This document shows positions 1 through 7,217 of a DNA stretch of 64,000 bases, in pieces (the stretch's first letter is position 1; each line of letters opens with the position of its first letter). Source of the stretch: Paraburkholderia aromaticivorans (lineage in GTDB: Bacteria; Pseudomonadota; Gammaproteobacteria; Burkholderiales; Burkholderiaceae); assembly GCF_002278075.1 (NCBI RefSeq), contig NZ_CP022989.1, positions 3,720,001 to 3,784,000 of the forward strand, in the 5' to 3' direction. The position numbers were made by a program, and so were the translations under genes. Under the pieces are notes generated by a model that worked only from the letters and a program-made list of their open reading frames with translations, was not told the DNA's origin and searched no databases.

Positions 1-1373
1 AAGCCTCCGCCAAACCCGCCACCACCGCCACCGCCGAAGCCGCCGCCGAAGCCCGCGTTGCCGAACCCATTGGCGGCCTCGCCGCCGCCCAGCGCCTGAC
101 GGAAGCGCGCCAGCTTCGGCGAGTGCGGATGGATGCCGAGCGAAACCCAGTTGTCGAGCTCGTCGCCTTCCGCGCTCAGGATCGGCTCGTAGCGATACAG
201 CTCCTGGGTGGCGATGATGTTGTCCGACAGCCCCGTCACTTCCGTGATCGACAGAATGCGCCGGCGCCCGTTGGAAAGCCGGCCGATCTGCACGATGAAG
301 TCGATTGCATTGGCGATCTGGCGGCGCAGGCTGGACTCGGTGCCCTGAAAGCCCGCGAAGCCCGCCAGCATTTCCAGCCGGTACAGACATTCGCGCGGCG
401 AACTGGCGTGCACGGTGCCCATCGAGCCGTCGTGGCCGGTGTTCATCGCCTGCAGCATTTCGAGCACTTCGCCGCCGCGCACTTCGCCGACGATGATGCG
501 GTCCGGCCGCATCCGCAACGTGTTGCGCAGCAGGTCGCGAATCGTCACGACGCCCGCGCCGTCGAAGCCGCCCGGCCGGCTTTCCAGCCGCACCACGTGC
601 GGGTGGTTCAGCGACAGTTCGGCGGTGTCCTCGATGGTCACGACCCGCTCCGGCTCGGGAATGTGAAACGCCAGCGCATTGAGCAGCGACGTCTTGCCGG
701 AGCTCGTGCCGCCCGACACCAGCACGTTGCAGCGCGCCGCCACCGCAGCTTCGAGCAGTGCGCCGATTTCCGGACTGTAGGTGCCGTTGCCGAGCAGATC
801 GTCGGGTCGCATCGGATCCTTGCGGAACTTGCGGATCGAGACGATCGGCCCGTCGATCGAGAGCGGCTCGATCACCACGTTCACGCGCCCGCCGTTCGGC
901 AAACGCGCATCGACCATCGGATTCGATTCGTCCAGACGCCGGCCGATCGGCGCGAGAATGCGCCGCACGATCCGCAGCAGATGCGCGTTGTCGGCAAAGC
1001 GCACCTGAATGCGCGTCAGAATGCCGTGGCGCGACACGTACACGTCGTTATAGCCGTTGATCAGAATGTCTTCGACGGCCGGGTCGGCGAGCAGATCTTC
1101 GATCGGACCGAAGCCCGCGAGCTCCTTGGTCAGCGCCTCCGCGATCAGGCGCACCTCGCTCTCGTTGATCGGAATGCGGCGCAGCCTGACGAAGCTGTCC
1201 ATCTCCAGATCGACGAACTGGTTGATCGCGTTACGCGACCAGCGGCCGAACTCGGCGCCGAGTTCCTCGATACGCGTGAGCAGATGTTCGTGCGCAGCGT
1301 TCTTGATGTCCTGGAACTGCTGGCTATGCGCGAACGAAGGCGCGTCGTCGGCAAATTCGATGTCTTTTGCCAT
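1..1373 (-). CDS. cpaF: Tad/Flp pilus assembly ATPase CpaF (TadA), 3' end outside the window
   Basis: Secretion ATPase of the type IVc (Tad) pilus, predicted to power Flp pilin assembly at the inner membrane. About 457 codons are visible and the stop lies beyond the left edge. Reading the minus strand from ATG at 1373 gives an N-terminal helical region, then the Walker A motif GGTSSGKT at residues 221-228, the Asp-box region around [10 protein letters not shown] (244-253), and [12 protein letters not shown] near 292-303, all typical of the PilT/VirB11 superfamily. The start lies 3 nt after the cpaE stop, so translation is probably coupled. The visible C-terminus ends in an unusual glycine/phenylalanine-rich tail (GFGGG-type repeats) after the conserved [14 protein letters not shown] segment. 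Seen: motifs and order. Known: CpaF family role. Confidence 0.95.
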   Translation of the reverse strand, partial: MAKDIEFADDAPSFAHSQQFQDIKNAAHEHLLTRIEELGAEFGRWSRNAINQFVDLEMDSFVRLRRIPINESEVRLIAEALTKELAGFGPIEDLLADPAVEDILINGYNDVYVSRHGILTRIQVRFADNAHLLRIVRRILAPIGRRLDESNPMVDARLPNGGRVNVVIEPLSIDGPIVSIRKFRKDPMRPDDLLGNGTYSPEIGALLEAAVAARCNVLVSGGTSSGKTSLLNALAFHIPEPERVVTIEDTAELSLNHPHVVRLESRPGGFDGAGVVTIRDLLRNTLRMRPDRIIVGEVRGGEVLEMLQAMNTGHDGSMGTVHASSPRECLYRLEMLAGFAGFQGTESSLRRQIANAIDFIVQIGRLSNGRRRILSITEVTGLSDNIIATQELYRYEPILSAEGDELDNWVSLGIHPHSPKLARFRQALGGGEAANGFGNAGFGGGFGGGGGGGFGGG

Positions 1374-1376
1374 CGT

Positions 1377-2618
1377 CTATGACCGCTTGTGAGTGGTTGG
1401 AATGAGGCGCTTGAGCGCGCCGAGAGCCGATTTGCCGCGTGCCTGACGAGCGCTGCGCTGCGCGCCGCCGAGCCGCTCGATCAACGGTTCGAGCGCGCGC
1501 ACATACGGATCGCGCGCGGCGACATCGGCCAGCAGATGCCCCTGATTGACCGCCTGGCCGAGCGCGACACGCCGCTCCGGCAAGGTGGCGAGCAACGCAA
1601 TGTCCAGTCGCTGCGCGATCTGCGCGGCCGCCAGGCCCAGATCGGCGTCGAACTTGTTGACGATCAACTGCACGTTCGCGGTATCCACGCCCTCTTCGCG
1701 CAATGCGTCGAGCACGCCGACGGCCGACACGATCGAAGCCACGCCCTGATCGCACAGCAGCCAGGTTTCGTCGGCGGCCTGCACGACATGAGCGATGAAC
1801 TCGACATTGGTGAAGCCGCCGAGATCGACGATCTGCTGGTCGAAAAACGCACGCAGGCGGCTCAGCAAGCCGATCGACGACGAGTACGACACCTCGCGCA
1901 TGTCGGCCAGGTTCGGCGGCAGCGTGGTGAGCGCAAGGCCGCTCGCGTGGTGCGACAGCGCGGTATGCACGAAAGTCTGATCGAAGCGGCGCAGGTTGCG
2001 CACGGCTTCGACGAAATTGAATTCACTGCGCGTATTCAGGAGCAGCGAGGCGTCCGCAGCCGGCAGGCCGAGATCGAGCAACGCCGCTTGCCGGCCCTGC
2101 GCGACGTCGCGCCGTTGCAGCATCACCGAAAGATTCGCGGCCAGCGTGCTCACGCCCATGCCGACGCGCGCGCCCAGCAGCGCGGTGACATGGCCATGGC
2201 GGCTAACCGGCTCGACGAGGTTGTCGAGCACCTGGCGCGTGATTCGCAGAGCGTCTTCGCGGGGCGCCGTCAGATCGATGAAGTCGCGCACGCCGGCACG
2301 CAACGCGGCCAGCGCGCTTTCGGGTTCCGCGAGCGAGCCCAGCGCGACGATCTGCATGCTGGGATAGGCGGCGCGCACCGCGCTCGCGGCAGCGCTCGCC
2401 GCCGCGGCGCGGCCGCAGGAAAAATCGACGAACACCAGCGACGGATTGAGCGTCGCGATGCGCTGTGTCAGCATCGACGGATCGAGCGTGGCCGTTTCGA
2501 CCACACCGGCGCCCACCAGCGTATCGGCGAGCCAATGCACGTGTTCGTCGGTGAGCGACGCGAACACGAAATAGTCGGTGACCGCCCGTTCAGTCAATGA
2601 ATGCGTTCTCGCGTTCAT
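1377..2618 (-). CDS. cpaE: Tad pilus assembly protein CpaE/TadZ (atypical ParA/MinD-like ATPase)
   Basis: Predicted localisation factor that places the Tad machinery, 413 aa. The N-terminal ~130 residues resemble a degenerate receiver fold (VFVDFSCGR, VALGSLAEPESALAALRAGVRDFI) and the rest is a MinD/ParA-like domain. The P-loop region reads GARVGMGVSTLA at residues 149-160: the usual GKGGVGKS lysines are missing, as described for TadZ proteins with atypical Walker A motifs. The start at 2618 was preferred to an upstream in-frame codon at 2699 because AAGGAAG sits at proper spacing before this ATG. It lies 132 nt downstream of cpaC with no convincing cpaD between. Family assignment rests on motifs and neighbours. 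Confidence 0.9.
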   Translation of the reverse strand: MNARTHSLTERAVTDYFVFASLTDEHVHWLADTLVGAGVVETATLDPSMLTQRIATLNPSLVFVDFSCGRAAAASAAASAVRAAYPSMQIVALGSLAEPESALAALRAGVRDFIDLTAPREDALRITRQVLDNLVEPVSRHGHVTALLGARVGMGVSTLAANLSVMLQRRDVAQGRQAALLDLGLPAADASLLLNTRSEFNFVEAVRNLRRFDQTFVHTALSHHASGLALTTLPPNLADMREVSYSSSIGLLSRLRAFFDQQIVDLGGFTNVEFIAHVVQAADETWLLCDQGVASIVSAVGVLDALREEGVDTANVQLIVNKFDADLGLAAAQIAQRLDIALLATLPERRVALGQAVNQGHLLADVAARDPYVRALEPLIERLGGAQRSARQARGKSALGALKRLIPTTHKRS

Positions 2619-2750
2619 GTTGGACTTCCTTATGCGGCATAGGCGACAAAGCCCCCGCGTCGTACTGCTTGCCGGCGGGCCCACGCGGTTCGCGCGCACG
2701 CCGGCTCACCCCTGTATTCATCCGGCGCACTGCAAGAGCGCCTGCCGGCT

Positions 2751-4166
2751 TCACTTCGAAAATCCCGGCGACGAATCGCGCGCCGCCACGCCGCCGATCA
2801 GCGAGCGCCACACCGGCCCATTGCGCTGTTCGGACTGCTCGCCCGGCGTCGACGGCAAGGTCGCGCCCTTGGCGAGCGGCGAGACCAGATGCGGCGTCAC
2901 GATGATCACCAGCTCTTTCTCGTTCTGCTGATAGTTCAACTGTTTGAAGAACGTGCCGATCACGGGCAGGTCGCCGAGCAACGGCACTTTCGCAACATTC
3001 GAAGCCGTCTCGCGGTCGATCAGGCCGCCGATCACGAAGCTCTCGCCATCGCCGAGTTCGACGGTGGTGTCCGCACGCCGCGTGATGAACGCGGGCACCG
3101 ACACGCCGCTGATCGTCACGGCGTTGGCGAAGTCCAGCTGGCTCGCCTCCGGCGCCACTTTCAACGCAATGCGCTGTGGGCTCAGCACGGTGGGCGTGAG
3201 CGTGAGCCCGACGCCATACGGCTTGAATTCGATCGAGGTCGAACCGAGCGCCTGCGGCACCGGAATCGGCACCTCGCCACCGGCGAGAAAACTCGCGCTC
3301 TGGCCGGACAGGGCGACCAGGGTCGGCTCGGCCAGCACGCGCGCGAGGTTGTTGCTCTCGAGCAGGCTCAGGTTCGCGAACAGCCCATGCGTGGCGGAGT
3401 TGAAAATCAGGTTGAACGCCGAGGAGATCGGCGTCACGCCGGTCAGACTCGGCGCCTGCCCCGCCGTGGCCGATACCGAAGTCAAAGCCGACGGCGCGAA
3501 CGAGCCGAAGGTGAAGCCGTTGTTCTGCTTGAAGAAGTTAAAGCCCACTTCCTTCAACACCGAGCGGCTGAACTCGACCACCCGCACGTCCACCTGCACG
3601 ACCGCGCGGCTCGCCACCATCGAGGTGTCGAATACCGCCCCATCCTTGCCGAGCGACCCCTCGGCCGCGACCACGGCGCGCTGGTGGGCCTCCATCGTCG
3701 CGGACGTGCCCGACACCACGGCCGTGCCGCCGAGCACCTTCACAGCCGGCGTATCCGGTCCCAGCAACGACGCCGCGGCCGGCGTGGTCACGTCGACGGT
3801 GTACTGCAGCGGCGCGTCACGGTCGCGCGCCCACAGCATCAGGTTCGTCGTGCCTGCCGCCTTGCCGACCAGCAGCACGCCGCCGCGCTTGTCGCCCTTG
3901 ATGATCAGCACGTCGGCCACCGACGGATCGCCGATCGCCACACGCTGCAGCGTATGGCCGACGGCGATCTGCTGCTGCGCGCCGACCGTCAGCGCGATGG
4001 TCTGCGCAGGCGCGGCGAGCGTTGGCTGGCCCGGCTGAGCCGCTTGTGCGGCTTGCGTCGCTTGCCCGCGCTGCGCCGGCCCCGCCGCATCCGTCACGGT
4101 CGATACGGCCAGCAAGGCCATCCCGAGCCACGCCGCCTTGCGGAAAACAAAAATCCGTTCTGTCAT
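2751..4166 (-). CDS. cpaC: Tad pilus outer-membrane secretin CpaC (RcpA)
   Basis: Outer-membrane secretin through which the Flp pilus exits, 471 aa. A signal peptide ends near residue 28 (LGMALLAVSTVTDA). It is followed by an Ala/Gln-rich linker and the secretin N-terminal domain (about 54-125, IALTVGAQQQIAVGHTLQRVAIGDPSVADV). The secretin core lies at about 250-430 with LVALSGQSASFLAGGEVPIP, VGLTLTPTVLSPQRI and FVIGGLIDRE, followed by VPLLGDLPVIGTFFK, all hallmarks of the GspD/PilQ family. Located 42 nt after cpaB in the same orientation. A C-terminal tail after residue 440 is family-variable. Confidence 0.95.
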   Translation of the reverse strand: MTERIFVFRKAAWLGMALLAVSTVTDAAGPAQRGQATQAAQAAQPGQPTLAAPAQTIALTVGAQQQIAVGHTLQRVAIGDPSVADVLIIKGDKRGGVLLVGKAAGTTNLMLWARDRDAPLQYTVDVTTPAAASLLGPDTPAVKVLGGTAVVSGTSATMEAHQRAVVAAEGSLGKDGAVFDTSMVASRAVVQVDVRVVEFSRSVLKEVGFNFFKQNNGFTFGSFAPSALTSVSATAGQAPSLTGVTPISSAFNLIFNSATHGLFANLSLLESNNLARVLAEPTLVALSGQSASFLAGGEVPIPVPQALGSTSIEFKPYGVGLTLTPTVLSPQRIALKVAPEASQLDFANAVTISGVSVPAFITRRADTTVELGDGESFVIGGLIDRETASNVAKVPLLGDLPVIGTFFKQLNYQQNEKELVIIVTPHLVSPLAKGATLPSTPGEQSEQRNGPVWRSLIGGVAARDSSPGFSK

Positions 4167-4208
4167 GTAGTTATGGACGCGACCGGCCGCCCGCTCCCTG
4201 AAACTGCT

Positions 4209-5159
4209 TTACCAGGCGACCGTCTCGGCTCGCCCACCCCGTATCACTTCGATACCGCTCTTTGTACTGTTGGTATTGCCCGCCACGCGCGTCGGCGGCA
4301 TGCGCGGCAGCGGCGGCAGCCTCGAGGCGGCGCCCGCGTTGCCCCCATTGGCGCTGCCCGACAAGGTGTCGAGCGCCACGCCGGCCGCGGCGCGGGTCGA
4401 ATCCTGGAGCGGCTCGGCGGCGCCCGCGTGAACCGCCGTCTTGAGCACGCCCGGATAGGCCGGCAAAACGCTTTGATCGATTACTTCGGCATCCTTCGGA
4501 TTACGCAATGCGAAGATCAGACGGCCCGCGCTTTCCGCGAGCGTCAGACGATCGACATCGGCGACCGGCACGGCGAGCACCGCCGTGCGAATCATGCCGT
4601 TCGGGTCGCCCGCGCTGTCGCCGCTCGCGGTGGCGTTGCCGAACGCCAGCACGCGCACTTTCGACATCAGCAAACGCGCCTGGGTCCGGTCGATCTCGCC
4701 GCCGTTACCCATGCTGCCGCCGTCGCGCTTGAGCGTGAAAAACACGTCGACGAAATTGCCGGGCCGCAACCGGTTGCCGACCGCGTTGCCCTCGTCCACT
4801 CGCACGGCGAGCGCGCGCTCGCCCGGCTCGATGCGCTCGGCAAGTCCCGACGACAACTGGCTTTCCAGCACTGGCGACTCCGCGCCGATCTCGGCGTTCG
4901 GCACACGCCCGGCCAGTTGCACCGGCTCGGTGAAGGCGCCGTTCGGATTGATCGGCAGCGATTGCACGCGCAGATCGTCGAGCGTAATGGCTTTGCCCGC
5001 CGTCAACGTGCGGGTCGCCACCACCACCGGGAAACTCGCATGCGTGGCGGGCGTGACGGCCACCGGCGCCGGGCGGCGCGAAAGCGTCCACGCGAACAGC
5101 CCGAGCACGAGCGCCACGGCGATCAATACACCGGCAAGTATCCTGGTCAGGTTCGGCAT
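4209..5159 (-). CDS. cpaB: Flp pilus assembly protein CpaB (RcpC), SAF domain
   Basis: Periplasmic Tad component thought to work with the secretin, 316 aa. An N-terminal membrane anchor (RILAGVLIAVALVLGLFAW, residues 5-23) is followed by a SAF domain (about 48-110, VVVATRTLTAGKAITLDDLRVQSLPI) and the RcpC-type core containing ALAVRVDEGNAVGNRLRPGNFVDV and LTLAESAGRLIFALRNPKDAEV. These are standard CpaB features. The gene is 91 nt downstream of tadE and 42 nt upstream of cpaC on the same strand, so it is part of one transcription unit. Confidence 0.93.
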   Translation of the reverse strand: MPNLTRILAGVLIAVALVLGLFAWTLSRRPAPVAVTPATHASFPVVVATRTLTAGKAITLDDLRVQSLPINPNGAFTEPVQLAGRVPNAEIGAESPVLESQLSSGLAERIEPGERALAVRVDEGNAVGNRLRPGNFVDVFFTLKRDGGSMGNGGEIDRTQARLLMSKVRVLAFGNATASGDSAGDPNGMIRTAVLAVPVADVDRLTLAESAGRLIFALRNPKDAEVIDQSVLPAYPGVLKTAVHAGAAEPLQDSTRAAAGVALDTLSGSANGGNAGAASRLPPLPRMPPTRVAGNTNSTKSGIEVIRGGRAETVAW

Positions 5160-5250
5160 GACGATCGGCCAGTTCGGTTAAACGATGCAAAGCCGTGCGC
5201 GCGTGCAATCACGCGTTCACGGACGACGAGGCCTGGAGCCGGCGCGCGCG

Positions 5251-5748
5251 TCACTGGATGTTCTCCGGATTGAGTTGTACGGTGGCGCTGCTCGACAGCG
5301 ACTTCGGCACCACGATTCCCAGCAGCGGCAAGACCGGCACGATCGGATTGGCCTGATAGTTATAAGTGAGCAGCACGTTTACGCATTGCATCGCGCCGCC
5401 GGGTCCGCACGTCGAGGAAGACGGCGTGCATTGCATGGACTGCACCAGTTTCGCGGCCACCAGCTTCGCCGCCGCGCAGGCCGCGTTGCCGCGGTTGGTC
5501 AACGCGGTTTGCAGCGACGTATTGCTCTGCCAGTTCAACGCGGCGCGCGCGCCCTCTTCCGCGGCCAACGTCAGGTTCTGCTGTGCCACGAGGATCAGAC
5601 TGAAGGTGATGATCGCGTACAGGATCGCGAAAAAGAGCGGGAACACCAATGCGAATTCGACAGCCGTGGCGCCGCGCTGCGCGCGCGCCCGGCGCAAAGG
5701 GAGAACTCGGCGTGGCGAGCCTGCTCGCTGCGGCGTGGCGGGTTTCAT
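5251..5748 (-). CDS. tadE: TadE-type pseudopilin
   Basis: Minor pilin-like protein of the Tad pilus, 165 aa. After a short basic leader (MKPATPQRAG..RRARAQRG) comes the TadE motif ATAVEFALVFPLFFAILYAIITF, where the glutamate lies five residues after the presumed prepilin cleavage site (RG|ATAVE). A periplasmic domain with four cysteines follows. The start at 5748 has GGAGGG upstream and overlaps the cpaA stop as ATGA, so the two are translationally coupled. A longer upstream reading in the same frame runs antisense/out of frame with cpaA and was rejected. Confidence 0.9.
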   Translation of the reverse strand: MKPATPQRAGSPRRVLPLRRARAQRGATAVEFALVFPLFFAILYAIITFSLILVAQQNLTLAAEEGARAALNWQSNTSLQTALTNRGNAACAAAKLVAAKLVQSMQCTPSSSTCGPGGAMQCVNVLLTYNYQANPIVPVLPLLGIVVPKSLSSSATVQLNPENIQ

Positions 5749-6245
5749 CGCAGCCCTCCGGCCATGCCATGCAGCACGAGCCAGCCGCTCGCGGCCACCG
5801 TGAGACACGCGGCGTACGGCGTGGATGCCTTGCCCGCCAGTTCGAAGGTCGCGCCGGATCGACGGGCGAGGCCCGCGAGCCGTGTGCGGGTCGTGATCAG
5901 CAGCCAGAGCGCGTGCCCCCCGGCAGCGAGACTCGCCGCCATCCACAGGCCGAGCAACGCATGCATGCCGCACCACGCACCCAGGACGGCGAAGATCTTG
6001 ACGTCCGCGGCACCCATCACGCCGAGCGCAAAAAACGGCAACAGCGCGACGAGACCGATCAATGCGCCGATACCCGCGTGAGCGAGGGAAATCCCGAAAG
6101 GCCCGCATTGAAATAGTGCGCAGCCGAATGCCGCCGCTAAACCCACCACGACAATTGAATTGGATATACGCCGCCAACGGCAATCACTAATCGCGACTAC
6201 CGCAGCCCAGGCGATAAATAACAAAATGCCAACGAAAACATTCAT
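5745..6245 (-). CDS. cpaA: Prepilin peptidase CpaA/TadV (A24 family)
   Basis: Inner-membrane aspartic protease that removes the leader of Flp and TadE-type pilins, 166 aa when started at 6245. Several hydrophobic segments are visible. The two catalytic aspartates of the A24 family appear to be D21 (AISDCRWRRI, equivalent of the conserved SD..R..I) and D81 in GAADVKIF, matching GxGDxK with Ala in place of the middle Gly. The small size matches TadV, which lacks the methylase domain of PilD. The in-frame ATG at 6290 was rejected because the hydrophobic N-terminus starts at MNVFVGILLF. It sits between flp and tadE. Confidence 0.9.
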   Translation of the reverse strand: MNVFVGILLFIAWAAVVAISDCRWRRISNSIVVVGLAAAFGCALFQCGPFGISLAHAGIGALIGLVALLPFFALGVMGAADVKIFAVLGAWCGMHALLGLWMAASLAAGGHALWLLITTRTRLAGLARRSGATFELAGKASTPYAACLTVAASGWLVLHGMAGGLR

Positions 6246-6390
6246 TTCGCACTCGACAGGCGAAGCTACGCCATGTGAATTGCAATGCAATTCACATTAA
6301 CCATTCAGCGATGCGTTAATACGTCGGCGAAACGCGCGGTCGCCGCGGCGACGACCGCTTCGCACGACGTTTACGGCTTGCCTTTCATGA

Positions 6391-6561
6391 TCAGGACGTG
6401 GTGATCAGGCTCGCGACTTTCGTCATGACAGCCGAAATATTTGAACCGACCGACGACACCGCCCCCGCGATGACGAGTACGACAAGACCCGCGATCAACC
6501 CGTATTCGATGGCTGTCACGCCTTTGTTATCGCTCAGGAAGCGTTGTGTGAATTTTTTCAT
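6391..6561 (-). CDS. flp: Flp family type IVb pilin
   Basis: Major pilin subunit of the Tad pilus, 56 aa, found by reading the minus strand directly. The sequence starts MKKFTQRFLSDNKG and continues VTAIEYGLIAGLVVLVIAGAV. This is the classic Flp class III leader: cleavage after Gly14, glutamate at +5 and tyrosine at +6. The rest is a hydrophobic helix followed by a short tail ending ASLITTS. It is the first gene of the Tad cluster, 145 nt before cpaA, and is probably the most highly expressed gene of the operon. Substrate of CpaA. Confidence 0.96.
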   Translation of the reverse strand: MKKFTQRFLSDNKGVTAIEYGLIAGLVVLVIAGAVSSVGSNISAVMTKVASLITTS

Positions 6562-6777
6562 TTGAACCCTCGAACGTCATTTATTTCATTCGTATATGTG
6601 CTGCATCGGTCAGTGGAGTACCCGAGTGCGCGAACCGTTGGTCTCTCATTTCCGGTTCTGTTTGTTGCACCACAGTAGCTTCACGTTGCAGCCGTTGTCA
6701 ATAAAACGGATGGCTATGAGCTGTCTGTTCGATAACCCACCTCCCTCTCAATCTCCGATGCTTCCGGGTTTTATAGC

Positions 6778-6805
6778 CGAACAATGATATTTAAGCAATT
6801 GTTCG
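6778..6805. promoter_or_regulatory. 8-bp inverted repeat, operator-like
   Basis: CGAACAAT at 6778-6785 is repeated inverted as ATTGTTCG at 6798-6805, with a 12-nt AT-rich spacer. It lies about 215 bp upstream of the flp start and is symmetric like a dimeric regulator site. No regulator can be named. Confidence 0.5.
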
Positions 6806-6818
6806 CTGCCCCGACGCT

Positions 6819-7010
6819 CGTAACGTGTGCGTTTTAACCGCCCTCGCAGATTAACGGCTGTCCGTGCGTTGCAGCACATAGGTATAACCATGAGTTAGAT
6901 TCGCTCCACTAATTACCTGTTTGAACAGAACGTTTCAAGCGCGCGGACGCATTTTTGGCCCCTGCGTTACGCCGGACATCGTAACGGCACGAGCGGCTCG
7001 TTACGTTACG
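6819..7010. repeat. Cluster of CGTTACG / CGTAACG heptamers
   Basis: The heptamer CGTTACG occurs at 6965-6971 and as an overlapping double copy at 6999-7010. Its reverse complement CGTAACG occurs at 6819-6825 and 6980-6986. The 6965/6980 pair forms an inverted repeat with an 8-nt spacer. Such a concentration in under 200 bp suggests a multi-site binding element for a regulator of the flanking divergent genes. Confidence 0.5.
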
Positions 7011-7011
7011 C

Positions 7012-7051
7012 CACTCGCAAAACGCCCCCCTCACATCGCGTTTTGCGAGTG
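7012..7051. promoter_or_regulatory. 14-bp perfect dyad, candidate enhancer site for the sigma-54 promoter
   Basis: CACTCGCAAAACGC at 7012-7025 and its exact reverse complement at 7038-7051 are separated by 12 nt. The dyad centre is about 120 bp upstream of the -24 element at 7154, a usual distance for upstream activating sequences of sigma-54 activators. It could also form an RNA hairpin, but no T tract follows on either side. Confidence 0.55.
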
Positions 7052-7090
7052 CGTTCCGATTCAGTGCGCACTCCATCGACTTCTCGTCAA

Positions 7091-7107
7091 GCCTTATCGG
7101 ATAAGGC
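7091..7107. promoter_or_regulatory. 17-bp palindrome GCCTTATC-G-GATAAGGC
   Basis: Perfect palindrome with 8-bp arms around one central base, ending about 46 bp upstream of the sigma-54 -24 box. The compact shape fits a helix-turn-helix dimer operator. Confidence 0.5.
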
Positions 7108-7152
7108 GCAACGCGACACCGGGAAATAATCCTTCGCATTGCTCAGTTGAAA

Positions 7153-7168
7153 TGGCACGGCTCGTGCA
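7153..7168 (+). promoter_or_regulatory. Sigma-54 (RpoN) promoter upstream of the first lipoprotein gene
   Basis: TGGCACGGCTCGTGCA matches the -24/-12 consensus TGGCACG-N4-TTGCW with the invariant GG (7154-7155) and GC (7166-7167) at exactly the right spacing; the only mismatch is G for the first T of TTGC. Transcription would begin near 7180, leaving a leader of about 40 nt before the ATG at 7218. Confidence 0.75.
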
Positions 7169-7217
7169 GAGACAGGCACGCAGCAATATCCAATAACACA
7201 TGCGATGCGAGGGCGAC

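Larger units (their letters stand above)
6562..7217. other. Divergent regulatory region between flp and the lipoprotein locus
   Basis: A 656-bp gene-free stretch between divergent transcription units. It is clearly richer in A/T than its neighbours. Short open frames here have no ribosome-binding site and unnatural composition. It contains at least four inverted-repeat elements and a sigma-54 promoter, annotated separately. The flp promoter must lie in its left part, but I could not pick a convincing sigma-70 box. Confidence 0.7.

Noticed and set aside
123..1382. Large plus-strand ORF opposite cpaF
   Set aside because: Composition is Arg/His/Ala-rich, typical of antisense frames in GC-rich genes; the minus strand encodes a clear CpaF.
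2590..2721. Small minus-strand ORF in the cpaC-cpaE gap as a cpaD-like gene
   Set aside because: No ribosome-binding site, no lipobox or CpaD motifs, and it overlaps the cpaE start.
6562..6720. Sigma-54 promoter for flp on the minus strand
   Set aside because: No GG/GC pair with correct 24/12 spacing was found upstream of flp.
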